Positions 1 through 6,345 of a DNA stretch of 64,000 nucleotides are shown one piece after another. Location of the stretch: the NCBI GenBank assembly GCA_030745755.1, contig JASLOA010000004.1:1-64000 (forward strand), written 5' to 3'. Origin of the DNA: Kiritimatiellia bacterium. Its GTDB lineage: Bacteria; Verrucomicrobiota; Kiritimatiellia; UBA8416; JABMPJ01. How positions within the stretch are numbered: the stretch's first letter is position 1; every line of letters starts with the position of its first letter. A model generated the notes under the pieces. It was not told the origin of the DNA and searched no databases. It saw only the letters and a list, made by a program, of their open reading frames with translations. The position numbers and the translations under genes were made by a program.

Positions 1-112
1 TGACCGTCAAGAGTGATGTGCGCCCCGCATATCTCAGAGCCCCTGTTTTGCCTTTACTCGGTCGCGCCCGTATCCTATATTCCCGCCCGTTGTCTTCACA
101 ACGGCACATCGC

Positions 113-215
113 GGGCTTGCCCGGCGAAGTGCGAAACACGAAGACGGGCTTGCCCGGCGAAGTGCCGCTGAAAGCGGGACGACTTGTCCGGCGAAGCTCG
201 AAGAGCAAAGACGGA
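113..215. repeat. Three short direct repeats upstream of the tRNA
   Basis: The word GGCTTGCCCGGCGAAGTGC occurs twice (about 115-132 and 148-165), and a diverged third copy, CTTGTCCGGCGAAGCTCG, lies at about 183-200. The third runs into GAAGAGCAAAGACGGAAG and resembles the small GC-rich hairpin repeats seen between genes in many environmental bacteria. No gene is supported between 1 and 219; the long open frame there runs through the tRNA and is not coding. Confidence 0.5.
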
Positions 216-219
216 AGAC

Positions 220-295
220 GGGCGATTAACTCAGCGGCTAGAGTGCCACCTTCACACGGTGGAAGTCACAGGTTCAAATCCTGTATCGCCCACCA
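220..295 (+). tRNA. tRNA-Val (anticodon CAC), CCA end encoded
   Basis: The cloverleaf folds completely. The acceptor stem pairs GGGCGAT with ATCGCCC, the D stem pairs ACTC with GAGT, the anticodon stem pairs CCACC with GGTGG around the loop TTCACAC, and the T stem pairs ACAGG with CCTGT around TTCAAAT. The discriminator is A and CCA is encoded. The anticodon CAC reads valine GUG. The 3' part is copied at 4188-4237, so this gene is the probable insertion target of the DNA that follows. No terminator follows directly; a good one sits behind the downstream copy at 4246-4269. Confidence 0.95.
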
Positions 296-298
296 TCC
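249..298 (+). repeat. Left copy of tRNA 3'-half direct repeat (attL-like)
   Basis: Fifty bases from the anticodon loop to just past CCA are repeated at 4188-4237 with two mismatches (260-261 against 4199-4200). Duplication of a tRNA 3' end at the far side of foreign DNA is the usual footprint of tRNA-targeted integration. The enclosed 3.9 kb holds accessory genes and pseudogenes but no recognisable integrase, so it would be a decayed or non-autonomous island. Confidence 0.75.
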
Positions 299-541
299 GC
301 CTCCCGTCTCAATCACTTCCCGTCGACTGAAGACGAGCATTCACGAGAGACTGTACGGCGTGGAAGTGCTCAAGCCGGTCCGCGTCAGTCCCGCATCCAC
401 CTCTTGGAGACGGAATCCTGACGGTGCGCTTCACGCACCGTCGGAATGTGATCCGTATCTTCGGTGCCGGCTACTGGCGAAAGGGGAAGAAGACATATGA
501 GCAAGAAAATCACATACACTGACGGCCCTATTGGCAGGCGA

Positions 542-1659
542 AGGGGTCACGTCTTAACATGTAACATCCTCCTTGCGTAGGAGCACGCTGTCCAGTAGTG
601 TTCGGGCATGGCAAGACCGCTACGAGTTGATGTTGCTGATGGGCTGTACCATGTGATGGCACGGGGAATTGAGGGGCGGGCGATCTTCGGCGATGACCGG
701 GATCGTTGGCATTTTCTGGACCTGCTGGCCAAGCTGCCGGAGCGCTTCCGGGTGATCGTCCATGCCTATGTCTGCATGGAGTCACATTATCATCTCATCC
801 TGCAGACCCCGGACGCGAACCTGAGCCAGGCCATGCACTGGTTCAATGTGAGCTACAGCGCCTGGTTCAACGCCCGCCGTAACCGGAAAGGACACCTCTT
901 CCAAGGACGCTTCAAGAGCGTGGGCATCGAGAACATGGCGTGGGCCTATGAGCTGAGCGTGTACCTCCATCTCAATCCACTGCGCATCAAGGCCCTCGGT
1001 CTGAGCAAACGTGACCGTGCAGGCGCACGTCTGGGACAAGGGCGATCCCTCTCTGACGACGTACTCAAGGAGCGCCTGAAGAAGCTGCGGTCCTATCGAT
1101 GGAGCTCATACCGTGCGTATGCGGGCTACACATCGGTGCCTGACTGGTTGCACGTTGAGGCAATTCTCGAGATGGCCGCCAAGCAGCCATCTCGTCGCGT
1201 ATCAGCCTACCGCCGGCAGCTACGCGAGCGGCTGACAGAGGGCGCTGATCCTGACAAGCTGGATACGCTTCGCGATAGGGTTGCTATCGGAAGTGCGGCC
1301 TTTGTCGCTCAGGTGAAACACGGACTGGGGACTATCGGTAGAGAAACAGACGGCAAGCGTGAGCTGCGTCGCAGCCTGTCGTTCCAGGACGTTTCCGGGG
1401 CCTTGGAGGACGCCTACGGCATGGATTGGGCAACGCTCCTTGGTCGCTATGGTGATCCCGCCAAATGGCTGGTTTTGCGCATCGCCCGCCGCTACACCGG
1501 CATGACATTGGCGCAACTGGGCGAGGCCGCTGGCGGCATGGACTATGCGGCCGTCGGCATGGCGCTGCGGCGCCTGGACCGGAAGCTGCCCGATGCTCCC
1601 GAGCTACGGCGGCTGGAGGCCCAAATAGTAGAGATGTTAGATGTTAAGACGTGACCCCT
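542..1659 (+). mobile_element. RAYT transposon-like unit with 19-bp terminal inverted repeats
   Basis: The left end AGGGGTCACGTCTTAACAT (542-560) is the exact reverse complement of 1641-1659. The pairing continues inwards with one mismatch (TAACATC at 562-568 pairs with 1633-1639). The only gene inside is the Y1-type transposase at 608-1654, whose stop codon lies within the right repeat. No target-site duplication was identified. Confidence 0.8.
608..1654 (+). CDS. REP-associated tyrosine transposase (Y1_Tnp, RAYT) with DnaA-like C-terminus
   Basis: This is a 348-residue single-strand DNA transposase of the IS200-like Y1 superfamily. The N-terminal 190 residues show the expected pattern: an opening MARPLRVDVADGLYHVMARG, the His-x-His metal motif at residues 60-62 (SHYHL), and a tyrosine at 83 (VSYSAWFNARRNRKGHLFQGR) in the position of the nucleophile. 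The C-terminal 120 residues contain LAQLGEAAGGMDYAAVGMA, which resembles the helix-turn-helix of DnaA domain IV, a known appendage of some RAYTs. The ATG at 608 is chosen because the family always starts close to the MARPLR motif. The gene lies inside matching inverted repeats, and its stop codon is formed by the right one. The frame is intact, so activity is possible. Confidence 0.9.
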   Translation: MARPLRVDVADGLYHVMARGIEGRAIFGDDRDRWHFLDLLAKLPERFRVIVHAYVCMESHYHLILQTPDANLSQAMHWFNVSYSAWFNARRNRKGHLFQGRFKSVGIENMAWAYELSVYLHLNPLRIKALGLSKRDRAGARLGQGRSLSDDVLKERLKKLRSYRWSSYRAYAGYTSVPDWLHVEAILEMAAKQPSRRVSAYRRQLRERLTEGADPDKLDTLRDRVAIGSAAFVAQVKHGLGTIGRETDGKRELRRSLSFQDVSGALEDAYGMDWATLLGRYGDPAKWLVLRIARRYTGMTLAQLGEAAGGMDYAAVGMALRRLDRKLPDAPELRRLEAQIVEMLDVKT

Positions 1660-1713
1660 CTAGCCCCAAAGGAGACACTTGACGTAGCTACGTCGCGTAT
1701 ATACACTATCATC

Positions 1714-1995
1714 ATGAAGTTCGAATGGGATGAAAGGAAGAACCGGGAGAACATGAAGAAGCATGGCATCGACTTTGCCGATGCTATTGAAGTCTTTCGG
1801 CATCCCATGCTCACCGGTCTCGACGATCGTGAGGACTACGGTGAAGACAGGTAGCGCAGCATCGGCTTAATGAGAAGCACGGTAGCTGTGGTGGTATATC
1901 TCGAGTGGGACGGAGAGGACCGAATTCGGTTCATCTCCGCCAGAAGGGCATTGCGACATGAAAGAAAACAATACGAAACGGAAATCCGGTACTGA
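1714..1995 (+). pseudogene. brnT: BrnT-like toxin gene with an internal stop
   Basis: The frame opens with MKFEWDERKNRENMKKHGID, the hallmark start of BrnT ribonuclease toxins, and runs through DDREDYGEDR. A TAG at 1852-1854 interrupts it where the family has tryptophan (TGG). Beyond the stop the same frame continues without a shift through RSIGLM, VVVYLEWDGEDRIRFISARR and RHERKQYE, the expected BrnT C-terminus, to a TGA at 1993-1995. Reading through gives 93 residues, normal for the family. The 3' end overlaps the antitoxin gene at 1958, as in intact brnTA operons. The simplest reading is a single nonsense mutation; suppression of the stop is the alternative. Confidence 0.85.
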
Positions 1996-2227
1996 CTGGA
2001 AGCGTCTTGAGCGGATGACGGATGAAGAGATCGACGTCTCGGATATCCCCCCGTTGGATGAAGCATTCTTCAAGAATGCCACATTGCGGATGCCCACAAG
2101 CAAGAAGGCTGTATCACTGCGTCTTGACTCCGATCTTCTTGATTGGTTCAGAGAACAGGGCAAGGGATACCAGACCAAGATCAATGCTGTCTTGCGAGTG
2201 TACATGCGGGCAATGAAAGCACACTGA
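1958..2227 (+). CDS. brnA: BrnA-family antitoxin
   Basis: This 89-residue protein has the BrnA layout. An N-terminal toxin-binding part contains the TDEEIDVSDIPPLDEAFFKNA type of motif, followed by a ribbon-helix-helix DNA-binding half (KKAVSLRLDSDLLDWFREQGKGYQTKINAVLRVY). Known BrnA proteins neutralise BrnT by forming a complex and repress the operon. The start ATG at 1958 lies inside the 3' end of brnT. The antitoxin is intact although its toxin carries a stop codon, so this locus may now act only as an orphan antitoxin or repressor. Confidence 0.85.
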   Translation: MKENNTKRKSGTDWKRLERMTDEEIDVSDIPPLDEAFFKNATLRMPTSKKAVSLRLDSDLLDWFREQGKGYQTKINAVLRVYMRAMKAH

Positions 2228-2263
2228 AGACGAGCCAGATGCCAACAACCGAATCGAACGCGA

Positions 2264-2306
2264 CTTCGGGTTAGCCGCGCCGCTTCGCTTTGCGGCCAAC
2301 CCGAAG
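2264..2306. repeat. Long imperfect hairpin downstream of brnA
   Basis: CTTCGGGTT at 2264-2272 pairs with AACCCGAAG at 2298-2306, and GCCGC at 2274-2278 pairs with GCGGC at 2292-2296. Weaker pairing extends outwards towards GAACG and CGTTGAG. It could be a transcription terminator for brnTA without a T tract, or an attC-like recombination site. Only one copy was seen in the window. Confidence 0.45.
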
Positions 2307-2312
2307 CGGACG

Positions 2313-2621
2313 TTGAGCCATCTCAGACGGCTTACTCGAGAGGGCCGTGCGCTCTTGGATAAGCGCCCCTTGGACGAGATCGCCCATGCCAAGTGGTACG
2401 ACCGGGCGGAGCGCTATCTCGATCGCAACATGCCACATGTCCAGGTACTCCCTCCCGACCAACTCATCTCGATCAAGATGCCGGACTTGATGAGCCCCAC
2501 TCACAAACGGCCGCATCCGCTGGATGCCGCCATGAGCCGCAGCGAACAGAGCCAGAAGCTGATCCAGAAGATGCTCAGCATCATTGCCAGCGCCAAGAAC
2601 ACTGGAACTGTGAAGTCATAG
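2313..2621 (+). CDS. Hypothetical protein, weakly supported
   Basis: This is a 102-residue open frame following the hairpin behind brnA. The C-terminal part (MSRSEQSQKLIQKMLSIIAS) would be an amphipathic helix. I recognise no family. It overlaps on the opposite strand the decayed end of another gene (see 2501-2821), so one of the two readings must be incidental. It is kept as a low-confidence entry because nothing else explains 2313-2500. Confidence 0.25.
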   Translation: MSHLRRLTREGRALLDKRPLDEIAHAKWYDRAERYLDRNMPHVQVLPPDQLISIKMPDLMSPTHKRPHPLDAAMSRSEQSQKLIQKMLSIIASAKNTGTVKS

Positions 2622-2821
2622 AGGCCCAGCCGGTGAGCCATATACGCGCGCTCGATCAGGGGACGCCGGGATGCGAACCGATCTGGCAGATTTTCAAGAA
2701 GACGAGGCATGGCGTCCTCAAAGTACGTGGTAAGTGCCCGATCAGCATCGGCGAATTGGCCTCGTTTGATGAGCGAGGCCAGTTTTGGAGGCCAGTCGGC
2801 AGGCATGTCCCAAAGAGTCAT
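2501..2821 (-). pseudogene. Fragment of a conserved hypothetical protein
   Basis: The minus-strand reading MTLWDMPADWPPKLASLIKR leads into KRGQFADADRALTTYFED and RRPLIERAYMAHRLGLYDFT followed by VPVFLA. This looks like genuine protein. A helical stretch of the type 'AHRxGxYxLSIPVFLAQADGI' is common in a widespread uncharacterised family. Here the conserved 'QADG' that should follow VPVFLA is lost, and the frame degenerates from about 2590 downwards. A one-base restoration would continue the frame as DDAEHLLDQLLALFA, but that is not proof. I call it a decayed gene in the island; function unknown. Confidence 0.5.
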
Positions 2822-2854
2822 TAACCAGCCCCTTCCGGCGGGCAGGTTTCCGTC

Positions 2855-3163
2855 GTGAATGTTCACGGAACCAACTATGTGCGCATCGTCTAGGATGAAC
2901 TGGCCGCTGCCACGGGATCTGTTGTCGTCACCATGTTCGAGATGCGGATTCCGCAGGACGCGGCGGAATCCAGCCCGGCGCTGAGACTGGTCAACGACCT
3001 GATTGCTGCACACCAACGCGGCGTGGACGTCAAAGTGCTCCTTGATCTGCGCGCGAAGTATGATCCGGAATCAGATGCTCCTATTCGTGATTACAGGAAC
3101 GGAGTCGCGGCGGATATGCTGGCATATGCTGGGGTTGACGTCTCTTACTGTCCTGCCCCTTAG
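2855..3163 (+). pseudogene. Phospholipase D-like gene, N-terminal part (interrupted)
   Basis: Reading from GTG at about 2855 gives VNVHGTNYVRIV, a TAG stop, then DELAAATGSVVVTMFEMRIP and LRLVNDLIAAHQRGVDVKVL, then RDYRNGVAADMLAYAGVDVS. This is the pattern of the first half of a PLD-like domain: a strand ending in a substrate-facing motif, then a helix and a 'GVxVxVLLD' strand. The reading breaks off at CPAP-stop just before the first HxK motif would be due. The missing second half appears about 750 bp further on (3920-4044). The gene is therefore dead twice over, by the in-frame stop and by interruption. Confidence 0.65.
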
Positions 3164-3342
3164 GAGTAGCTCACATGCGTTGGCTTCCACACGACGCCCT
3201 TGAACGGGCGACCTGCGGCACGGGCCATTTCCTGTGCCATGGTCTGCATGCGGATGAGAGCGGCCATCTTGGTCTCGAACGGGGCCGCCGCGAGGTCTGC
3301 GCGTGCCTGCGCTTTGCGGTCAATTGCCTGCTTCAGGTCCAT
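3160..3342 (-). CDS. Small conserved partner of the upstream nucleotidyltransferase
   Basis: This 60-residue protein begins MDLKQAIDRKAQARADLAAA and continues FETKMAALIRMQTMAQEMAR. It is charged, helical and has no membrane segment. The ATG at 3340-3342 lies inside the last codons of the nucleotidyltransferase gene upstream (23-bp overlap in another frame), so the two are translationally coupled. Small proteins of this kind commonly accompany stand-alone nucleotidyltransferase genes in mobile regions and are suspected toxin-antitoxin partners; that role is inference. Its end coincides with the break point in the PLD pseudogene, so the pair appears to be one inserted cassette. Confidence 0.65.
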   Translation of the reverse strand: MDLKQAIDRKAQARADLAAAPFETKMAALIRMQTMAQEMARAAGRPFKGVVWKPTHVSYS

Positions 3343-3892
3343 AGTGTCTCTCCCATTGTTCCGTCAGGCCATGCCGTGATAGAATGTCAAAAAAGACATC
3401 CTGGTCAAATGCGTCACGGTGACTCTCGGCGATTAGCGCCAGCTTGGCGCGGTCCTTGGGTCGATGAATCCGCAGCATGTTGGCCATAAGGTGTTCCAGT
3501 GTGAGAACGCGGGTCGCCACGCCCTCGATCTGCACCGCGACAGCCTTCTTCATCGCCTCCTCCAGCAGGCCCGGTTCTGCGGGTATGAACTGGACCGGTA
3601 CGCCTTCGACCACCACGCGGTCTTCCTCTCCGAATGCGTATCCTCTCCGCCTCAGGTCTGCAAAGAGCGGGCTGGGATCGATTAGAAGGCCGGAGCCAGG
3701 GAAATGGCAGACAACGTCGAAGTCGTATGTCAATACGGGTTCAATGTAGTACAGGACGCCCACGGCACCGCCGATGGCATATTCAACGAGAAGTCCACTC
3801 TCCACGAGTTCACTGAGAACCTGCAAGACCGGGCCCAATACACTCCCCGTCACACTCTCGAGGGGAGGGGCGCTTTTGCTGCCGCTGTTCAT
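3320..3892 (-). CDS. Nucleotidyltransferase-fold protein (MNT/AbiEii-like)
   Basis: This is a 190-residue cytoplasmic protein. Residues 38-60 (EYAIGGAVGVLYYIEPVLTYDFDVV) match the active-site pattern of minimal nucleotidyltransferases: a GG motif followed by Asp-x-Asp. The later stretch LTLEHLMANMLRIHRPKDRAKLALI is typical of the helical half of this group. Such enzymes often act as the toxin or the modifying antitoxin in two-gene defence or toxin-antitoxin systems. Its partner is the overlapping small gene at 3160-3342. The cassette sits inside a phospholipase D pseudogene within the tRNA-flanked island, which points to recent gain. The exact reaction and target are unknown. Confidence 0.75.
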   Translation of the reverse strand: MNSGSKSAPPLESVTGSVLGPVLQVLSELVESGLLVEYAIGGAVGVLYYIEPVLTYDFDVVCHFPGSGLLIDPSPLFADLRRRGYAFGEEDRVVVEGVPVQFIPAEPGLLEEAMKKAVAVQIEGVATRVLTLEHLMANMLRIHRPKDRAKLALIAESHRDAFDQDVFFDILSRHGLTEQWERHYGPEAGN

Positions 3893-3919
3893 GCCATAAC
3901 GCTAGCGTGCGTCTGTGCG

Positions 3920-4152
3920 GTTGTCGATGATGGAATCAGAAGGTCATCCATCGATGGCCACACGGTAATCGTCGGCAGCCATAACTGGACATGCTCCGGG
4001 CTTGCTCAGAACATCGAGAACAGCTCGATTATCCCGAACATGAAGGCACCCGGGACCGTGCCTTCCAAGGCTGGGTCATTCAGAAAATCGCCGGTCTGCA
4101 GCTCTGCATCAACCACCTCGGTGCTCAGCTCGACCAACTGCAAGCGGAGTGA
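3920..4152 (+). pseudogene. Phospholipase D-like gene, C-terminal fragment
   Basis: SIDGHTVIVGSHNWTCSGLA followed by NIENSSII (about 3948-4035) is the second PLD motif region ('VIVGSxNWT') in the right order after the N-terminal piece at 2855-3163. The region just before it, where HDK should stand, reads DDGIRRSS and is corrupted. After IIPNM the reading shifts frame; another frame carries FQGWVIQKIAGLQLCINHLG and ends QLDQLQAE with a TGA at 4150-4152. That may be the original C-terminus or a different gene fragment. Confidence 0.6.
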
Positions 4153-4187
4153 TCGTCGACCGGCCGATGTGCGCGCCCCGAAGCTTG

Positions 4188-4237
4188 CCTTCACACGGCA
4201 GAAGTCACAGGTTCAAATCCTGTATCGCCCACCATCC
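4188..4237 (+). repeat. Right copy of tRNA-Val 3'-half (attR-like)
   Basis: This matches 249-298 in 48 of 50 positions, from the anticodon loop through TTCAAAT, the acceptor 3' strand and CCA. The 5' half of a tRNA is missing (the preceding bases are unrelated), so it is not a functional tRNA. It marks the far junction of the 3.9-kb insertion. Confidence 0.8.
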
Positions 4238-4245
4238 AAAAGTTC

Positions 4246-4269
4246 AAGGCCGCCGCAGGCGGCCTTTCT
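4246..4269 (+). terminator. Rho-independent terminator, probably originally of the tRNA
   Basis: AAGGCCGCC pairs with GGCGGCCTT around a GCA loop and is followed by TCTCATTT. It begins nine bases after the tRNA-copy repeat. I infer that it once ended the tRNA-Val transcript and was separated from the tRNA by the island. Confidence 0.7.
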
Positions 4270-4315
4270 CATTTAGGATGGCAGGCCACCCATGGGATTG
4301 CGTAGAGTCAGCGCC

Positions 4316-4582
4316 ATGGCTTTCGCATTCACATATGTTCTGCTGTGCTCCGATGAAAACTGGTACATAGGATCCACAGACGACCTAAAACGGTGCATCA
4401 AGCAACACGAAGACGGTGAATGCAGGAACACATCCAAGCGGCTACCTGTCGAGCTCGTGTACTTCGAAGGATGCCGTTCGCTCGGGGCCGCTCGTGACAG
4501 AGAACGTCAGCTGAAGAGTGGGTTTGGTCGCGGCTACCTTAACAAGAGATTGTCTTACGAGAGGTCCTGCCCGCCCTCCTGA
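4316..4582 (+). CDS. GIY-YIG nuclease domain protein
   Basis: This 88-residue protein is almost entirely a GIY-YIG domain. It has YVLLCSDENWYIGSTDDLKR at residues 7-26, with the two aromatic strands and the conserved Arg, then ELVYFEGCRSLGAARDRERQLK with the catalytic-type Glu (about residue 64), and GRGYLNKRL at the end. The length matches stand-alone UPF0213/YhbQ-like proteins. The ATG at 4316 is chosen because the domain starts six residues later; an upstream ATG at 4292 would add eight residues. The gene is bracketed by direct repeats of the tRNA 3' end (4223-4236 and 4610-4623), suggesting that it moved as a small tRNA-targeting cassette, like homing nucleases. Confidence 0.85.
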   Translation: MAFAFTYVLLCSDENWYIGSTDDLKRCIKQHEDGECRNTSKRLPVELVYFEGCRSLGAARDRERQLKSGFGRGYLNKRLSYERSCPPS

Positions 4583-4609
4583 CTGGGAGCGAAGCGACCT
4601 GTCGGAGGG

Positions 4610-4623
4610 TATCGCCCACCATC
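4610..4623 (+). repeat. Third copy of the tRNA acceptor 3' end
   Basis: TATCGCCCACCATC is identical to 284-297 (acceptor strand, CCA and two flanking bases of tRNA-Val) and to 4223-4236. It lies 27 bp behind the GIY-YIG stop codon. A chance 14-base identity is very unlikely in a window of this size. Confidence 0.75.
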
Positions 4624-4680
4624 TTGTCAGGCTTGGACCTCCGAGTTACGTCAGAGTACACCTAGACCACCGGTCAATCC

Positions 4681-5724
4681 CTATGCGCTCTGCTTCGTGA
4701 TCGCCTCCAGTACTCCGGCAATGTCGCGCTCAAAGATGGGCAGATACGCTTCGGCAACGTAGTTACTGTCATCCGCGATGTCGAAGTCGATTCCGCTGCC
4801 GTACAAGTCGTCACGCGCCTGCCGCATGGCAACTCGCATCTTCGATGACACGATGTACTCATCAACGCGGGCCTCATCCAGGTTCCATGCCTCTCGCCAG
4901 ACCGACGTCAGTCCGCGGGCAAGCGGCCGCCAGCTTACCCAGCGAGGAGAAAGCTCTTGGTTGGGGAACATCACAGGTCCCCACCGTTCTCGGTCGATCC
5001 AGTAGTTCTTAGTCTTTCCTTCGGTTCGGACGGCGACGAAACCAGCATTCGCGAGTGCCGAGAGAACGCTTTGCACACGCATGTGGTTGAAGCACAGCAA
5101 TTCCGCGATGCGTCGGGCATGTCCGCCTTCTGCCGTCAGCAGATAGACGATAACATCGGCACGGATGTTGATCCCGAACAGGGCGCGAGAACGGAAGATG
5201 ACGTTGGCCGGATGACGCATGTTCACCGACTGCGTCATGCCACGCGTTTGGATGGCCTCACGCATGAGTCCGTATCGTTCGAAATGCGCATCCGGTTCCT
5301 CAACAGCCGACATCACCTCGTCTGGAGCACTCCGGAACAGCGATTCTGAAGTGGGCTGTGAGTTGTCATGATATCGCTTGGCTACGCCTCGCCACTTCAT
5401 TGACTTGTCACGATCACACATCCATGCCGCCATTGCGCCCATTACCTTTGGGCAGCCAATCCGGTCTTGTTTCATGATGGCGGACAGACGCTGTGTGTTG
5501 ACCCATGAACCGTTTGTCTCCAGCCAGTCCAGCACTTCATCGAAGAGGCGTGCGTCGTGACGGCCGATCTCACTCGTGAATGCCAACAGCACCTCCGGGT
5601 CGATCACTCGGTCGCAGCGCCCTACTGAGGATCCGGATACTCCCAGCCTGCACCACTGCTGCCAGACGAAGTCTACCAGGCGCTCTTTCAGCTCACTTCG
5701 GAATGTCATTGCAGATGTTGTCAT
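4681..5724 (-). CDS. Winged-helix-type protein, partner of nucleotidyltransferase
   Basis: This 347-residue cytoplasmic protein has no signal or membrane segment. Residues 190-250 (INIRADVIVYLLTAEGGHAR, then RIAELLCFNHMRVQSVLSAL and a basic wing-like FVAVRTEGKTKNYWI) look like a winged helix in the style of MarR/ArsR regulators. The flanking parts are unfamiliar. The ATG overlaps the end of the nucleotidyltransferase gene by 32 bp, so the two form one translationally coupled unit. The arrangement resembles AbiE-type systems (regulator or antitoxin plus nucleotidyltransferase toxin), though gene order and sizes differ. I infer a regulatory or antitoxin role, acting on the palindrome at 6311-6345. 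A second ATG at 5709 is an alternative start. Confidence 0.65.
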   Translation of the reverse strand: MTTSAMTFRSELKERLVDFVWQQWCRLGVSGSSVGRCDRVIDPEVLLAFTSEIGRHDARLFDEVLDWLETNGSWVNTQRLSAIMKQDRIGCPKVMGAMAAWMCDRDKSMKWRGVAKRYHDNSQPTSESLFRSAPDEVMSAVEEPDAHFERYGLMREAIQTRGMTQSVNMRHPANVIFRSRALFGINIRADVIVYLLTAEGGHARRIAELLCFNHMRVQSVLSALANAGFVAVRTEGKTKNYWIDRERWGPVMFPNQELSPRWVSWRPLARGLTSVWREAWNLDEARVDEYIVSSKMRVAMRQARDDLYGSGIDFDIADDSNYVAEAYLPIFERDIAGVLEAITKQSA

Positions 5725-6307
5725 ATCCCAGCGCTCCCACTATCAGGCGTATGCGGTCCCGGAACTGCGGCGATGTTTCGCGGTCCAACAACCACTCAGC
5801 AGCGGAGCGGACCTCTTCTTCAGATGGTTTAATTCGGTCAACCAGATCCTCCAGATGTCTGGCGCGCGCTTTTGGGTCCATCGCGGCCAACAGCTTGAAA
5901 TGAACCTGGTCCAGGCGACTTATGAAGAACGCCTTCAGCAATGGCCCGTATTCGCGTTCCTCCCATCGGCTCGTCATGCCCTTCGGTGCACCGTACACCG
6001 TTAGGACATCCTTCGGCCCCATGTTCAGCCAGTCCTCGTCCAGTTGTAGGTCCGCCGCAACCCAAGCGACAACCTGGCAGAAGTCGGCCGGCAGAGCCCT
6101 GTCTGACCGAAGTACAAGTCCCGATTCAGTCTCCTCAACAATTGCCAACACGTCGACCTCTCGAGTTGTTCGTTGGGCTATATTCAGCACGTTCAGCGCA
6201 CTGCCTCCGCAAATCACCAAGGCAATAGGGTCTGTGTACTCGTACAGTAGACGCGACCCCAGCCGCTGCAAGGCTCCCTCAATCTGATCTGGATTATCGA
6301 AACTCAT
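5693..6307 (-). CDS. Nucleotidyltransferase-like protein (DUF6036/AbiEii-like)
   Basis: This 204-residue protein shows ALVICGGSALNVLNIAQRTT (residues 29-48) followed by REVDVLAIV. That is the GG(S/A)AL helix and acidic strand of nucleotidyltransferase-fold proteins of the DUF6036/AbiEii neighbourhood. Only one of the two usual acidic residues is evident, so catalysis is uncertain. The start at 6307 is preferred over an upstream in-frame ATG (6376) because it begins right behind a promoter and operator and because the upstream residues are unlike the family. It overlaps the winged-helix gene downstream. A role in defence or toxin-antitoxin function is inference from the pairing. Confidence 0.7.
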   Translation of the reverse strand: MSFDNPDQIEGALQRLGSRLLYEYTDPIALVICGGSALNVLNIAQRTTREVDVLAIVEETESGLVLRSDRALPADFCQVVAWVAADLQLDEDWLNMGPKDVLTVYGAPKGMTSRWEEREYGPLLKAFFISRLDQVHFKLLAAMDPKARARHLEDLVDRIKPSEEEVRSAAEWLLDRETSPQFRDRIRLIVGALGYDNICNDIPK

Positions 6308-6310
6308 AAC

Positions 6311-6345
6311 TGCAATGTAGCATACGATATGTATGCTACACTGCA
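6311..6345 (-). promoter_or_regulatory. Palindromic operator overlapping the promoter of the nucleotidyltransferase operon
   Basis: TGTAGCATAC at 6316-6325 and GTATGCTACA at 6331-6340 form a perfect inverted repeat with a 5-bp centre, and TGCA flanks it on both sides. On the minus strand TTGCAG (-35) and TATGCT (-10) stand 16 bp apart within it, and the ATG at 6307 follows about 11 bp after the -10 box. That would make a leaderless or nearly leaderless transcript, autorepressed by a protein binding the palindrome. The 6346-6608 stretch upstream shows nothing else. Confidence 0.7.

Noticed and set aside
113-200. Possible CRISPR array (three 18-20 bp repeats)
   Set aside because: Only three repeats, spacers of about 15 bp, the third diverged, no cas genes; better read as small hairpin repeats.
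18-500. Open frame of 160 codons at the left edge
   Set aside because: It runs straight through the complete tRNA-Val gene and short repeats.
4188-4237. A second tRNA-Val gene
   Set aside because: Only the 3' half is present; the D arm and the 5' acceptor strand are missing.
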